Part shown: one piece after another, positions 10,040 through 23,389 of the stretch
Position numbering within the stretch: the first letter of the stretch is position 1
Layout: the number at the start of each line of letters is the position of its first letter
Assembly: GCA_963921935.1 (NCBI GenBank)
Contig: OY998180.1
Coordinates: forward strand, 248,001 to 312,000
DNA: 64,000 bases
Direction: 5' to 3'
Source: Galeruca laticollis
Taxonomy: Eukaryota; Arthropoda; Insecta; Coleoptera; Chrysomelidae
Position numbers and translations under genes: made by a program
The notes under the pieces: generated by a model
What the model was told of the DNA's origin: nothing
What the model saw: the letters and a program-made list of their open reading frames with translations, nothing else
Database searches by the model: none

Positions 10040-11279
10040 ACTTTAGAATTTGTAGTAAAAATATTGGTCTCTGAAAAACATTGGATAATAAAACCAATTT
10101 ATTCTGATCTCGCCCTTACTATAAACGATGTAGATAATTGTAGCATTTTAATTTTTTCAGTAGACATTGTGATACTCACAAAATAGAACCATCCATTGAA
10201 ACATTGACACCACAGCAGCTAAATTGAAAATCTATTCAATATATCTGAAATCGTTTGTAGTATATATCATAACACTATTGAATTTGTACTACAAACGATG
10301 TAGATAATTGTGGTAGCATTTTAATTTTTTCAGTATGCATTGTGATACTCAAAAAATAAAATTATCCATTAAATCATTGACACCACAGCAGATAAATTTG
10401 AGAATTACTTTAATATATCTAAAATCGTTTGTAGTATATATCAGTACACTCTTGATTTTATAGTGTAATATTAGTCTCTGAAAAACATTTAAAAATCGAA
10501 TTAACCGATAATAAAACCAACTCATTTTGATCTCACCCTCACTACAAACGATGTAGATAATTGTGGTCACATTTCAATTTTTTCAGTAGACATTGTGATA
10601 CACGAAAAATTAAATCATACATTAAATCAATAACAACACATCAGATAAAATTGAAAAACACTTCAATCCATCTAAAATCGTTTGTAGTATATAACAGAAC
10701 ACTTTTGAATTTGTTGTAAGAGTATTAGTACCTGAAAAACATTTAATAATAAAATTAACCGATAATGAAACCAATTCATTCTGATCTCACGCTTACTACA
10801 AACGATGTGGAAAATTGTGGTCGCATTTCAATTTTTTCAGTAGACATTGTGATTCATGAAAAATAAAATTGTACATTAAATCAATAACACCACATCAGGA
10901 AAAATTGAAAATCAATTTAGTATATATAAAATCGTTTGTAGTATATATCAGATCACTTTAGAATTTGTAGTAAAAATATTGGTCTCTGAAAAACAATGGA
11001 TAATAAAACCAATTCATTCTGATCTCACCCTTACTACAAACGATGTGGATAATTGTGGTAGCATTTTAATTTTTTCAGTAGACATTGTGATACTCCAAAA
11101 ATAAAATTATCCATTAAATCATTGACACCACAGCAGATAAAATTGAGAATTACTTTAATATATCTAAAATCGTTTGTAGTATATATCAGTACGCTCTTGA
11201 TTTTATAGTAAGAATATTAGTCTCTGAAAAACATTTAAAAATCGAATTAACCGATGATGAAACCAACTAATTTTGATCT
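10040..11279. repeat. Mosaic block with copies at 3.6 kb and 62.4 kb
   Basis: About 10,200-10,690 matches 62,387-62,877 (offset 52,187), sharing ttttatagtgta, the ataacaacacatcag variant and attgaaaaacacttc. About 10,675-11,030 matches 3,630-3,985 (offset 7,045). The switch between the two sources falls near 10,690. The rest is standard M-S-L order. Confidence 0.75.
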
Positions 11280-11931
11280 CACCCTCACTACAAACGATGT
11301 AGATAATTGTGGTCGCTTTTAAATTTTTTCAGTGGATATTGTGATACACGAAAAATAAAATTATACATTAAATCAATAACACCACATCAGATAAAATTGA
11401 AAATCACTTCAATCCATCTAAAATCGTTTGAAGTATGAATCGGAACACTTTTGAATTTGTTGTAAGAGTATTAGTCTCTGAAAAACATTTTAAAATCAAA
11501 TTACCCGATAATAAAACCAACTCATTCTGATCTCACCCTCACTACAAACGATGTAGATAATTGTGGTCGCATTTCAATTTTTCCAGTAGACATTGTGAAT
11601 TACTTTAATATATCTAAAATCGTTTGTAGTATATATCAGTTCACTTTTGAATTTGTAGTAAAAATATTGGTCTCTGCAAAACATTGGATAATAAAACCAA
11701 TTTATTCTGATCTCACCCTTACTATAAACGATGTAGATAATTGTGATAGCATTTTAAATTTTTCAGTAGACATTGTGATACACTAAAAATAAAATTAATC
11801 ATCAAATCATTGACACCACAGCAGCTAAAATTGAAAATCAATTCAATATATCTAAAATCAATTGTAGTATATATCAGAACACTCTTGAATTTGTACTACA
11901 AACGATGTAGATAATTGTGGTAGCATTCCAA
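11280..11931. repeat. Block related to 15.7-16.35 kb and 19.1-19.75 kb
   Basis: It matches 15,700-16,350 at offset 4,419, and the 19.1-kb copy lies a further 3,394 on. All share aaacattttaaaatcaaat and the 196-bp unit with the cattgtgaattacttt junction followed by M and S. This copy has its own changes, such as tttgaagtatgaatcgg. Confidence 0.75.
11423..11618. repeat. 196-bp truncated monomer (L minus 58 bp)
   Basis: After an L cassette the unit jumps from cattgtga directly to attactttaatat, skipping 58 bp. The same junction is found near 269, 6,811, 11,592, 16,011, 19,405, 20,014, 23,470, 33,602, 35,730, 41,901, 50,718, 55,924, 58,154, 58,587 and 63,033. A sister form, gtgaattcaatat, occurs near 15,278 and 18,690. 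Some undeleted units read ttgtgaattacttt at the right-hand site (9,067, 25,311, 28,375), giving a ttgtga microhomology that could have produced it. Confidence 0.85.
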
Positions 11932-13985
11932 TTTTTCCAGTAGACATTGTGATACACGAAAAATAAAATTATACATTAAATCAATAACACCACATCAGTT
12001 AAAATTGAAAATAATTTCAATACATCTAAAATCGTTTGTAGTATATATCAGAACACTTTTGAATTTGTAGTAAAAATATTGGTCTCTGAAAAACATTGGA
12101 TAATAAAACCAATTCATTCTGATATCACCCTTACTATAAACGATGTAGATAATTGTGGTAGCATTTTAATTTTTTCAGTAGACATTGTGATACTCACCAA
12201 ATAAAATTATCCATTGAATCATTGACACCACAGCAGCTAAATTGAAAATCAACTCAATATATCTGAAATCGTTTGTAGTATATATCATAACACTCTTAAA
12301 TTTGTACTACAACCGATGTAGATAATTGTGGTAGCATTTTAATTTTTTCAGTAGGCATTGTGATACTCAAAAAATAAAATTATCCATTGAATCAGTGACA
12401 CCACATCAGATAAAATTGAAAATCACTTTAATAAATGTAAAATCGTTTTTAATACATATCAGATCACTTTTGAATTTGTAGTAAAAGTATTGGTCTCTGA
12501 AAAACATTGGATAATAAAACCAATTTATTCTGATCTCACCCTTACTATAAACGATGTAGATAATTGTGGTAGCATTTTAAATTTTTCAGTAGACATTGTG
12601 ATACACTAAAAATAAAATTATCCATTAAATCATTGACACCACAACAAGTAAAATTGAGAATTACTTTAATATAGCTAAAATCGTTTGTAGTATATATCAG
12701 TACACTATTGATTTTATAGTAAGAATATTAGTCTCTGAAAAACATTTGAAAATCAAATTAACCGATAATAAAACCAACTCATTTTGATCTAACCCTCACT
12801 ACAAACGATCTAGATAATTGTGGTCGCATTTCAATTTTTTCAGTAGACATTGTGATACACGAAAAATGAAATTATACATTATATCAATAACATCACATCA
12901 GATAAAATTGAAAATCACTTCAATCCATCTAAAATCGTTTGTAGTATATATCAGAACACTTTTGAATTTGTTGTAAGAGTATCAGTCTCTGAAAAACATT
13001 TAAAAATCAAATTACCCGATAATAAAACCAACTCATTTTGCTCTCACCCTCACTACAAACGATGTAGATAATTGTGGTAGCATTCCAATTTTTTGAGTAG
13101 ACATTGTGATACAAGAAAAATAAAATTATATAATAAATCAATAATACCACATCAGTTAAAATTGAAAATAATTTTAATACATCTAAAATCGTTTGTAGTA
13201 TATATCAGAACACTTTTGAATTTGTAGTAAAAATATTGGTCTCTGAAAAACATTGGATAATGAAACCAATTCATTCTGATCTCACCGTTACTATAAACGA
13301 TGTGGATAATTGTGGTAGCATTTTAATTTTTTCAGTAGAAATTGTGATACTCACCTAATAAATATATCCATTGAATCATTGACACCACAGCAGCTAAATT
13401 GAAAATCAACTCAATATATCTGAAATCGTTTGTAGTATATATCATAACACTCTTGAATTTGTACTACAACCGATGTAGATAATTGTGGTAGCATTTTAAT
13501 TTTTTCTGTATGTATTGTGATACTCAAAAAATAAAATTATCCATTAAATCATTGACACCACAGCAGATAAAATTAAGAATTACTTTAATACATCTAAAAT
13601 CGTTTGTAGTATATATCAGTACACTCTTGATTTTATAGTAAAAATATTAGTCTCTGAAAAACATTTAAAAATCGAATTAACCGATAATAAGACCAATTCA
13701 TTTTGATCTCACCCTCACTACAAACGATGTAGATAATTGTGGTAGCATTTCAATTTTTTCAGTAGACATTGTGATACACGGAAAATAAAATTATACATTA
13801 AAACAATAATACCACATCAGATAAAGTTGAAAATCACTTCAACCCATCTTAAATCGTTTGTAGTATATATCAGAACACTTTTGAATTTGTTGTAAGAGTA
13901 TTAGTCTCTGAAAAACATTTAAAAATCAAATTACCCGATAATAAAACCAACTAATTTTGATCTCACCCTCACTACAAACGATGTA
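11932..13985. repeat. 2.05-kb duplicated block, partner 16,604-18,650
   Basis: It matches 16,604-18,650 at offset 4,672-4,673. Shared markers: gttaaaattgaaaataatttc, the taataaatgtaaaatcg S variant with (a/g)atcactttt, actcacctaataaat, ttttctgtatgtattg, and ataagaccaattc. The partner has an 8-bp deletion near 18,593. Copies part near 13,985, where this one reads tcagtggacattg and the partner gtacataattg. Confidence 0.82.
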
Positions 13986-14877
13986 GATAATTGTGGTCGC
14001 ATTTAAATTTTTTCAGTGGACATTGTGATACACAAAAAATAAAATTATACATTAAATTAATAACACCACATCAGATAAAACTGAAAATCACTTTAATAAA
14101 TGTAAAATCGTTTGTAATATATATCAGATCACTTTTGAATTCGTAGTAAAAGTATTGGTCTCTGAAAAACATTGGATAATAAAACCAATTTATTCTGATC
14201 TCACCCTACTATAAACGATGTAGATAATTGTGGTAGCATTTTAAATTTTTCAGTAGACATTGTGATACACTAAAAATAAAATTATCCATTAAATCATTGA
14301 CACCACAGCAGATAAAATTGAGAATTACTCTAATATATCTAAAATCGTTTGTAGTATATATCATTACACTATTGATTTTATAGTAAGAATATTAGTCTCT
14401 GAAAAACATTTGAAAATCGAAATAACCGATAATAAAACCAACTCATTTTGATCTCACCCTCACTACAAACGATCTAGATAATTGTGGTCGTATTTCAATT
14501 TTTTCAGTAGACATTGTGATACACGAAAAATAAAATTATACATTAAATCAATAACACCACATCAGATAAAATTGAAAATTACTTCAATCCATCTAAAATC
14601 GTTTGTAGTATATATCAGAACACTTTTGAATTTGTTGTAAGAGTATTAGTCTCTGAAAAACATTTAAAAATCAAATTACCCGATAATAAAACCAACTCAT
14701 TTTGATCTCACCCTCACTACAAACGATGTAGATAATTGTGGTAGCATTCCAATTTATTCAGTAGACATTGTGATACACGAAAAATAAAATTATATAATAA
14801 ATCAATAACACCACATCAGTTAAAATTGAAAATAATTTTACTACATCTAAAATCGTTTGTAGTATATATCAGAACAC
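13986..14877. repeat. Block with partner 17,098-17,885
   Basis: 14,090-14,877 matches 17,098-17,885 at offset 3,008. Shared rare states: ctcaccctactataaac lacking a t, gagaattactctaatat, atcattacactattg and aattttactacatc. At about 14,877 this copy switches from an M-type to an L-type cassette (gaacactcttgatttta), a hybrid junction absent from the partner. Confidence 0.78.
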
Positions 14878-15485
14878 TCTTGATTTTATAGTGAAAATAT
14901 TAGTCTCTGAAAAACATTTAAAAATCGAATTAACCGATAATAAGACCAATTCATTTTGATCTTACCCTCACTACAAACGATGTAGATAATTGTGGTAGCA
15001 TTTCAATTTTTTCAGTAGAAATTGTGATACACGGAAAATAAAATTATACATTAAAACAATAATACCACATCAGATAAAGTTGAAAATCACTTCAATTCAT
15101 CTTAAATCGTTTGTAGTATATATCAGAACACTTTTGAATTTGTTGTAAGAGTATTAGTCTCTGATAAACATTTAAAAATCAAATTACCCGATAATAAAAC
15201 CAACTAATTTTGATCTCACCCTCACTACAAACGATGTACATAATTGTGGTCGCATTTCAATTTTGACAGTAGACATTGTGAATTCAATATATCTAAAATC
15301 GTTTGTAGTATATATCAGTACACTCTTGATTTTATAGTAAGAATATTAGTCATTGAAAATCAGGTAAAAATCGAATTAACCGATAATAAAACCAACTCAT
15401 TTTGATCTCACCCTCACTACAAACGATGTACTTAATTGTGGTCGCATTTCAATTCTTTCAGTAGACATTGTGATACACGAAAAAT

Positions 15486-15537
<52 letters not shown>

Positions 15538-16603
15538 TCAATAACACCACATCAGATAAAATTGAAAAGCACTTCAATCCATCTAAAATCAATTGTATTA
15601 TTTATCAGAACACTTTTGAATTTGTTGTAAGAGTATTAGTCTCTGAAAAACATTTAAAAATCAAATTACCCGATAATAAAACCAACTAATTTTGATCTCA
15701 CCCTCACTACAAACGATGTAAATAATTGTGGTCGCATTTAAATTTTTTCAGTGGACATTGTGATACACAAAAAATAAAATTATACATTAAATTAATAACA
15801 CCACATCAGATAAAATTGAAAATCACTTCAATCCATCTAAAATCGTTTGTAGTATAAATCAGAACACTTTTGAATTTGTTGTAAGAGTATTAGTCTCTGA
15901 AAAACATTTTAAAATCAAATTAACCGATAATAAAACCAACTCATTTTGATCTCACCCTCACTACAAACGATGTAGATAATTGTGGTCGCATTTCAATTTT
16001 TTCAGTAGACATTGTGAATTACTTTAATATATCTAAAATCGTTTGTAGTATATATCAGCTCACTTTTGAATTTGTAGTAAAAATATTGGTCCCTTCAAAA
16101 CATTGGATAATAAAACCAATTTATTCTGATCTCACCCTTACTATAAACGATGTAGATAATTGTGATAGCATTTTAAATTTTTCAGTAGACATTGTGATAC
16201 ACTAAAAATAAAATTATCCATCAAATCATTGACACCACAGCAGCTAAAATTGAAAATCAATTCAATATATCTAAAATCGTTTGTAGCATATATCAGAACA
16301 CTCTTGAATTTGTACTACAAACGATGTAGATAATTGTGGTAGCATTTTAATTTTTTCAGTAGGCATTGTGATACTCAAAAAATAAAATAATCCATTAAAT
16401 CATTGACACCACAGCGGATAATATTGAGAATTACTATAATATATCTAAAATCGTTTGTATTATATATCAGTACACTCTTGATTTTATAGTAAGAATATTA
16501 GTCTGTGGAAAACATTTAAAAATCGAATTAACTGATAATAAAACCAACTCATTTTGATCTCACCCTCACTACAAACGATCTAGATAATTGTGGTGGCATT
16601 TCA
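14878..16603. repeat. 1.7-kb block duplicated at 18,297-19,974
   Basis: The offset steps 3,419, 3,412, 3,394 through small indels and TA-length change. It contains the gtcattgaaaatcaggt variant, the TA-expanded L unit and the 196-bp-M-S group. The partner lacks the segment between cacatca and atccatc (about 18 bp, near 18,970). The last 30 bp differ from the 18.3-kb copy. Confidence 0.8.
15491..15533. repeat. (TA)n microsatellite, second copy
   Basis: About 43 bp of pure alternating TA at the same monomer position as the 3.26-kb and 18.9-kb tracts. It is flanked by the same gatgtacttaat and ttgtattat markers, so the three tracts are homologous, with different lengths. Confidence 0.95.
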
Positions 16604-18296
16604 ATTTTTCCAGTAGACATTGTGATACACGAAAAATAAAATTATACATTAAATCAATAACACCACATCAGTTAAAATTGAAAATAATTTCAATACATCT
16701 AAAATCGTTTGTAGTATATATCAGAACACTTTTAAATTTGTAGTAAAAATATTGGTCTCTGAAAAACATTGGATAATGAAACTAATTCATTCTGATCTCA
16801 CCGTTACTATAAACGATGTGGATAATTGTGGTAGCATTTTAATTTTTTCAGTAGAAATTGTGATACTCACCAAATAAAATTATCCATTGAATCATTGACA
16901 CCACAGCAGCTAAATTGAAAACCAACTCAATATATCTGGAATCGTTTGTAGTATATATCATAACACTCTTGAATTTGTACTACAACCGATGTAGATAATT
17001 GTGGTAGCATTTTAATTTTTTCAGTAGGTATTGTGAAACTCAAAAAATCAAATTATCAATCAAATCATTGACACCACATCAGATAAAATTGAAAATCACT
17101 TTAATAAATGTAAAATCGTTTGTAATATATATCAGATCACTTTTGAATTCGTAGTCAAAGTATTGGTCTCTGAAAAACATTGGATAATAAAACCAATTTA
17201 TTCTGATCTCACCCTACTATAAACGATGTAGATAATTGTGGTAGCATTTTAAAATTTTCAGTAGACATTGTGATACACTAAAAATAAAATTATCCATTAA
17301 ATCATTGACACCACAGCAGATAAAATTGAGAATTACTCTAATATATCTAAAATCGTTTGTAGTATATATCATTACACTATTGATTTTATAGTAAGAATAT
17401 TAGTCTCTGAAAAACATTTGAAAATCGAATTAACCGATAATAAAACCAACTCATTTTGATCTCACCCTCACTACAAACGATCTAGATAATTGTGGTCGCA
17501 TTTCAATTTTTTCAGTAGACATTGTGATACACGAAAAATAAAATTATACATTAAATCAATAACACCACATCAGATAAAATTGAAAATTAATTCAATCCAT
17601 CTAAAATCGTTTGTAGTATATATCAGAACACTTTTGAATTTGTTGTAAGAGTATTAGTCTCTGAAAAACATTTAAAAATCAAATTACCCGATAATAAAAC
17701 CAACTCATTTTGATCTCACCCTCACTACAAACGATGTAGATAATTGTGGTAGCATTCCAATTTTTTCACTAGACATTGTGATACACGAAAAATAAAATTA
17801 TATAACAAATCAATAACACCACATCAGTTAAAATTGAAAATAATTTTACTACATCTAAAATCGTTTGTAGTATATATCAGAACACTTTTGAATTTGTAGT
17901 AAAAATATTGGTCTCTGAAAAACATTGGATAATAAAACCAATTTATTCTGATCTCACCGTTACTATAAACGATGTGGATAATTGTGGTAGCATTTTAATT
18001 TTGTCAGTAGAAATTGTGATACTCACCTAATAAATATATCCATTGAATCATTGACACCACAGCAGCTAAATTGAAAATCAACTCAATATATCTGAAATCG
18101 TTTGTAGTATATATCATAACACTCTTGAATTTGTACTACAACCGATGTAGATAATTGTGGTAGCATTTTAATTTTTTCTGTATGTATTGTGATACTCAAA
18201 AAATAAAATTATCCATTAAATCATTGACACCACAGCAGATAAAATTAAGAATTACTTTAATACATCTAAAATCGTTTGTAGTATATATCAGTACAC
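16604..18296. repeat. Second copy of the 11.9-kb block (first part)
   Basis: Partner of 11,932-13,600. Within it 17,098-17,885 is also the closest relative of 14,090-14,877, so one stretch has two relatives at different offsets. Private changes include cctggaatcg-type tctggaatcg at 16,937, tattgtgaaactc at 17,032 and ttgtcagtagaaattg at 18,002. Confidence 0.78.
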
Positions 18297-18897
18297 TCTT
18301 GATTTTATAGTAAAAATATTAGTCTCTGAAAAACATTTAAAAATCGAATTAACCGATAATAAGACCAATTCATTTTGATCTCACCCTCACTACAAACGAT
18401 GTAGATAATTGTGGTAGCATTTCAATTTTTTCAGTAGACATTGTGATACACGGAAAATAAAATTATACATTAAAACAATAATACCACATCAGATGAAGTT
18501 GAAAATCACTTCAATCCATCTTAAATCGTTTGTAGTATATATCAGAACACTTTTGAATTTGTTGTAAGAGTATTAGTCTCTGAAAAACATTTAAATTACC
18601 CGATAATAAAACCAACTAATTTTGATCTCACCCTCACTACAAACGATGTACATAATTGTGGTCGCATTTCAATTTTGACAGTAGACATTGTGAATTCAAT
18701 ATATCTAAAATCGTTTGTAGTATATATCAGTACACTCTTGATTTTATAGTAAGAATATTAGTCATTGAAAATCAGGTAAAAATCGAATTAACCGATAATA
18801 AAACCAACTCATTTTGATCTCACCCTCACTACAAACGATGTACTTAATTGTGGTCGCATTTCAATTCTTTCAGTAGACATTGTGATACACGAAAAAT

Positions 18898-18953
<56 letters not shown>

Positions 18954-19974
18954 TCAATAACACCACATCAATCCATCTAAAATCGATTGTATTATTTATC
19001 AGAACACTTTTGAATTTGTTGTAAGAGTATTAGTCTCTGAAAAACATTAAAAAATCAAATTACCCGATAATAAAACCAACTAATTTTGATCTCACCCTCA
19101 CTACAAACGATGTAGATAATTGTGGTCGCATTTAAATTTTTTCAGTGGACATTGTGATACACAAAAAATAAAATTATACATTAAATTAATAACACCACAT
19201 CAGATAAAATTGAAAATCACTTCAATCCATCTAAAATCGTTTGTAGTATAAATCAGAACACTTTTGAATTTGTTGTAAGAGTATTAGTCTCTGAAAAACA
19301 TTTTAAAATCAAATTAACCGATAATAAAACCAACTCATTTTGATCTCACCCTCACTACAAACGATGTAGATAATTGTGGTCGCATTTCAATTTTTTCAGT
19401 AGACATTGTGAATTACTTTAATATATCTAAAATCGTTTGTAGTATATATCAGCTCACTTTTGAATTTGTAGTAAAAATATTGGTCCCTGCAAAACATTGG
19501 ATAATAAAACCAATTTATTCTGATCTCACCCTTACTATAAACGATGTAGATAATTGTGATAGCATTTTAAATTTTTCAGTAGACATTGTGATACACTAAA
19601 AATAAAATTATCCATCAAATCATTGACACCACAGCAGCTAAAATTGAGAATCAATTCAATATATCTAAAATCGTTTGTAGTATATATCAGAACACTCTTG
19701 AATTTGTACTACAAACGATGTAGATAATTGTGGTAGCATTTTAATTTTTTCAGTAGGCATTGTGATACTCAAAAAATAAAATTATCCATTAAATCATTGA
19801 CACCACAGCGGATAATATTGAGAATTACTATAATATATCTAAAATCGTTTGTATTATATATCAGTACACTCTTGATTTTATAGTAAGAATATTAGTCTCT
19901 GGTAAACATTTAAAAATCGAATTAACCGATAATAAAACCAACTCATTTTGATCTCAACCTCACTACAAACGATG
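18297..19974. repeat. Second copy of the 14.9-kb block
   Basis: Partner of 14,878-16,580. It includes the third TA tract, the 196-bp unit near 19,405, M, S, and an L unit with cagcggataatattg. Just before the TA tract it keeps gtcattgaaaatcaggt. The 18-bp loss near 18,970 is private to this copy. Confidence 0.8.
18903..18949. repeat. (TA)n microsatellite, third copy
   Basis: About 47 bp of uninterrupted alternating TA at the homologous site in the L unit. Downstream it joins directly into the deleted cacatcaatccatc segment. Confidence 0.95.
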
Positions 19975-20583
19975 TAGATAATTGTGGTCGCATTTCAATT
20001 TTTTCAGTAGACATTGTGAATTACTTTAATATATCTAAAATCGTTTGAAGTATATATCAGCTCACTTTTGAATTTGTAGTAAAAATATTGGTCCCTGCAA
20101 AACATTGGATAATAAAACCAATTTATTCTGATCTCACCCTTACTATAAACGATGTAGATAATTGTGATAGCATTTTAAATTTTTCAGTAGACATTGTGAT
20201 ACACTAAAAATAAAATTATCCATCAAATCATTGACACCACAGCAGCTAAAATTGAAAATCAATTCAATATATCTAAAATCGTTTGTAGTATATATCAGAA
20301 CACTCTTGAATTTGTACTACAAACGATGTAGATAATTGTGGTGGCATTTTAATTTTTTCAGTAGGCATTGTGATACTCAAAAAATAAAATTATCCATTAA
20401 ATCATTGACACCACAGCGGATAATATTGAGAATTACTATAATATATCTAAAATCGTTTGTATTATATATCAGTACACTCTTGATTTTATAGTAAGAATAT
20501 TAGTCTCTGGAAAACATTTAAAAATCGAATTAACCGATAATAAAACCAACTCATTTTGATCTCACCCTCACTACAAACGATCT
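19330..20583. repeat. Tandem 608-bp HOR, two copies
   Basis: 19,330-19,975 repeats at 19,938-20,583 with a 608-bp offset, which equals 196 + 238 + 174: the truncated L, M and S units. Both copies carry ggtccctgcaaaac and cagcggataatattg. The second copy has tttgaagtatatatc and gtggtggcatt as private changes. The 16.0-kb copy is a third relative. Confidence 0.82.
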
Positions 20584-21295
20584 AGATAATTGTGGTCGCA
20601 TTTCAATTTTTTCAGTAGATATTGTGATACACGAAAAATAAAATTATACATTAAATCAATAACACCACATCAGATCAAATTGAAAATCACTTCGATCCAT
20701 CTAAAATCGTTTGTAGTTTATATCAGAACACTTTTGAATTTGTAGTAAAAATATTGGTCTCTGAAAAACATTGGATAATAAAACCAACTCATTCTGATAT
20801 CACCCTTACTATAAACGATGTAGATAATTGTGGTAGCATTTCAATTTTTTCAGTAGACATTGTGATACTCACCAAATAAAATTATCCATTGAATCATTGC
20901 CACCACAGCAGCTAAATTGAAAATCAACTCAATATATCTGAAATCGTTTGTAGTATATATCATAACACTCTTGAATTTGTACTTCAACCGATGTAGATAA
21001 TTGTGGTAGCATTTTAATTTTTTCAGTAGACATTGTGATACTCACAAAATAAAATTATCCATTGAAACATTGACACCACAGCAGCTAAATTGAAAATCAA
21101 TTCAATATATCTGAAATCGTTTGTAGTATATATCAGTACACTTTTGATTTTATAGTAAGAATATTAGTCTCTGAAAAACATTTGAAAATCGAATTAACCG
21201 ATAATAAAACCAACTCATTTTGATCTCACCCTCACTACAAACGATGTAGATAATTGTGGTCGCATTTCAATTTTTTCAGTAGACATTGTGATACA
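20584..21295. repeat. L-M-S-M units leading to the C-type block
   Basis: Ordinary units with a few private variants (gatcaaattg, cacttcgatcc, gtttatatcag, tgccaccacagc). It ends in an L unit whose tail enters the C-type subfamily. I found no clear block partner. Confidence 0.65.
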
Positions 21296-23389
21296 CGAAA
21301 AATGAAATTATCCATTTAATCATTAACACAACATCTGATTAATTGAAAATCACAATTATATATCTAAAATCGTTTGTAGTATATATCAGAACATTTTTTA
21401 ATTTGTAGTGAAAATATTGGTCTCTGAAAAACATTGGATAATCGAATTTAATGATAATGAAACCAACTCATTCTGATCTCACCCTTACTACAAAAGATGT
21501 ATATAATTGTGGTAGCATTTTAATTTTTTCAGTAGACATTGTGAAACACGAATTATAGAAATATCCATTAAATTAATAACACCACATCAGACGAAATTGA
21601 AAATTACTTTGATACATCTAAAATCGTTTATAGTATATATCAGAACACTCTTGATTTTGTAGTAAGAGTATTAGTCCCCGAGACACATTAAATAATCGAT
21701 TCAACCGATAATAAAACCAACTCATTCTGATCTCAGCGTTTCTACAAACGATGTAGATAATTGTGGTAACATCTTAAATTTTTCAGTAGACATTGTGATA
21801 GACTAAAAATAAAATTATCGATTCAATCATTACCACAACATCAGATAAAATTGAAAATCACATTAATATATCTAATATCGTTTGTAGTATATATCAGAAT
21901 ACTCTTGAATTTGTACTACAAACGATGTAGATAATTGTGGTGGCATTTTAATTTTTCTTGTAGGCGTTGTGATACCCGAAAAATAAAATTATCCATTAAA
22001 TAATTGACACCACAGCAGCTAAAATTGATAATCAATTCAATATATCTAAAATCGTTCGTAGTATACATCAGACCACTCTTGAATTTGTTCTAAAAACGAT
22101 GTAGATAATTGTGGTAGCATTTTAATTTTTTCAGTAGGCATTGTGGTACTCGAAAAATAAAATTATCCATTAAATCATTGACACCACAGCATCCTAAATT
22201 GAAAATAAATTCAATATACCTAAAATCGTTTGTAGTATATATCAGAACACTCTCGAATTTGTACTACAAACGATGTAGATAATTGTGGTAGCATATTATT
22301 TTTTCGGTAGGCATTGTGATACTCGAAAAATAAAATTATCCATTAAATCATTGACACCACAGCAGCTAAAATTGAAAATTAATTCGATATATCTAAAATC
22401 GTTTTTACTATATATCAGAACACTTTTGAATTCGTTGTAAAAATATAAATCTCTGAAAAACATTAGATAATCGAATTAACCGATAATAAAACTAACTCAT
22501 TCTGATCTCACCCTTACTACAATTGATGTAGGTAATTGTGGTAGCATTTCAATTTTCTCAGTAGATATTGTGATACACGAAAAATAAAATGTTCCATTAA
22601 ATCAATAACACCACATCAGGAAAAATCTAAAATCACTTAAATACATCTAAAATCGGATGTAGTATAAATCAGAACACTTTAGAATTTGTAGTAAAAATAT
22701 AGGTTCCTGAAAAACATTGGATAATAAAACCAATTCATTCTGATCTCACCCTTACTACAAACGATGTAGATAATTGTCGTAGCATTTCAATTTTTTCAGT
22801 AGACATTGTGATACATAAAAAATAAAATTATCCATTAAACCATTGACACCACGGCAGCTAAATTGAAAATCGATTCAATATATCTGAAATCGTTTGAAGT
22901 ATATATCAGAACACTCGTGAATTAGTACTACAAACGATGTAGATAATTGTGGTAGCATTCTAAATTTGTCAGTAGGCATTGTGATACTCGAAAAATGAAT
23001 TATCCATTAAATCATTGACACCACAGCAGCTGAAATTGAAAATTAATTCAATATATCTAAAATAGTTTGTAGTATATATCAGAACACTTTTGAATTCGTT
23101 GTAAGAATATAAGTCTCTAAAAAACATTAGATAATCGAATTAACCGATAATAAAACCAACTCATTCTGATCTCACCCTCACTACAAACGATGTAGGTAGT
23201 TGTGGTAGCATCTCAATTTTCTCAGTAGATATTGTGATACACGAAAAATATAATTTTCCATTTAATCAATAACACCAAATCAGGAAAAATCTAAAATCAC
23301 TTTAATACATCTAAAATCTGTTGTAGTATATATCAGAAGACTTTAGAATTTGCAGTAGAAATATTGGTCTCTGAAAACTATTGCATAAT
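21296..23389. repeat. C-type divergent block, copy 1
   Basis: It starts with the C-a unit (ccatttaatcattaacacaac, gaacattttttaatttg, aatgataatgaaacc) and then the C-b unit (tgaaacacg, cagacgaaattg, tagtccccgagacac, ctcagcgtttctac). S-like units follow with cttgtaggcgttgtg and a bare tattattttttcgg. L-like units with cattagataatcgaatt and tgatgtaggtaattg come next. It is the longest and most complete C block and is more diverged from the rest of the array than other blocks. Confidence 0.78.

Noticed and set aside
15436..15630. Plasmid or viral origin with iterons
   Set aside because: AT-rich direct repeats and a TA tract superficially fit. However, the repeats extend over the full 64 kb with no replication gene and long monomers, which fits satellite DNA.
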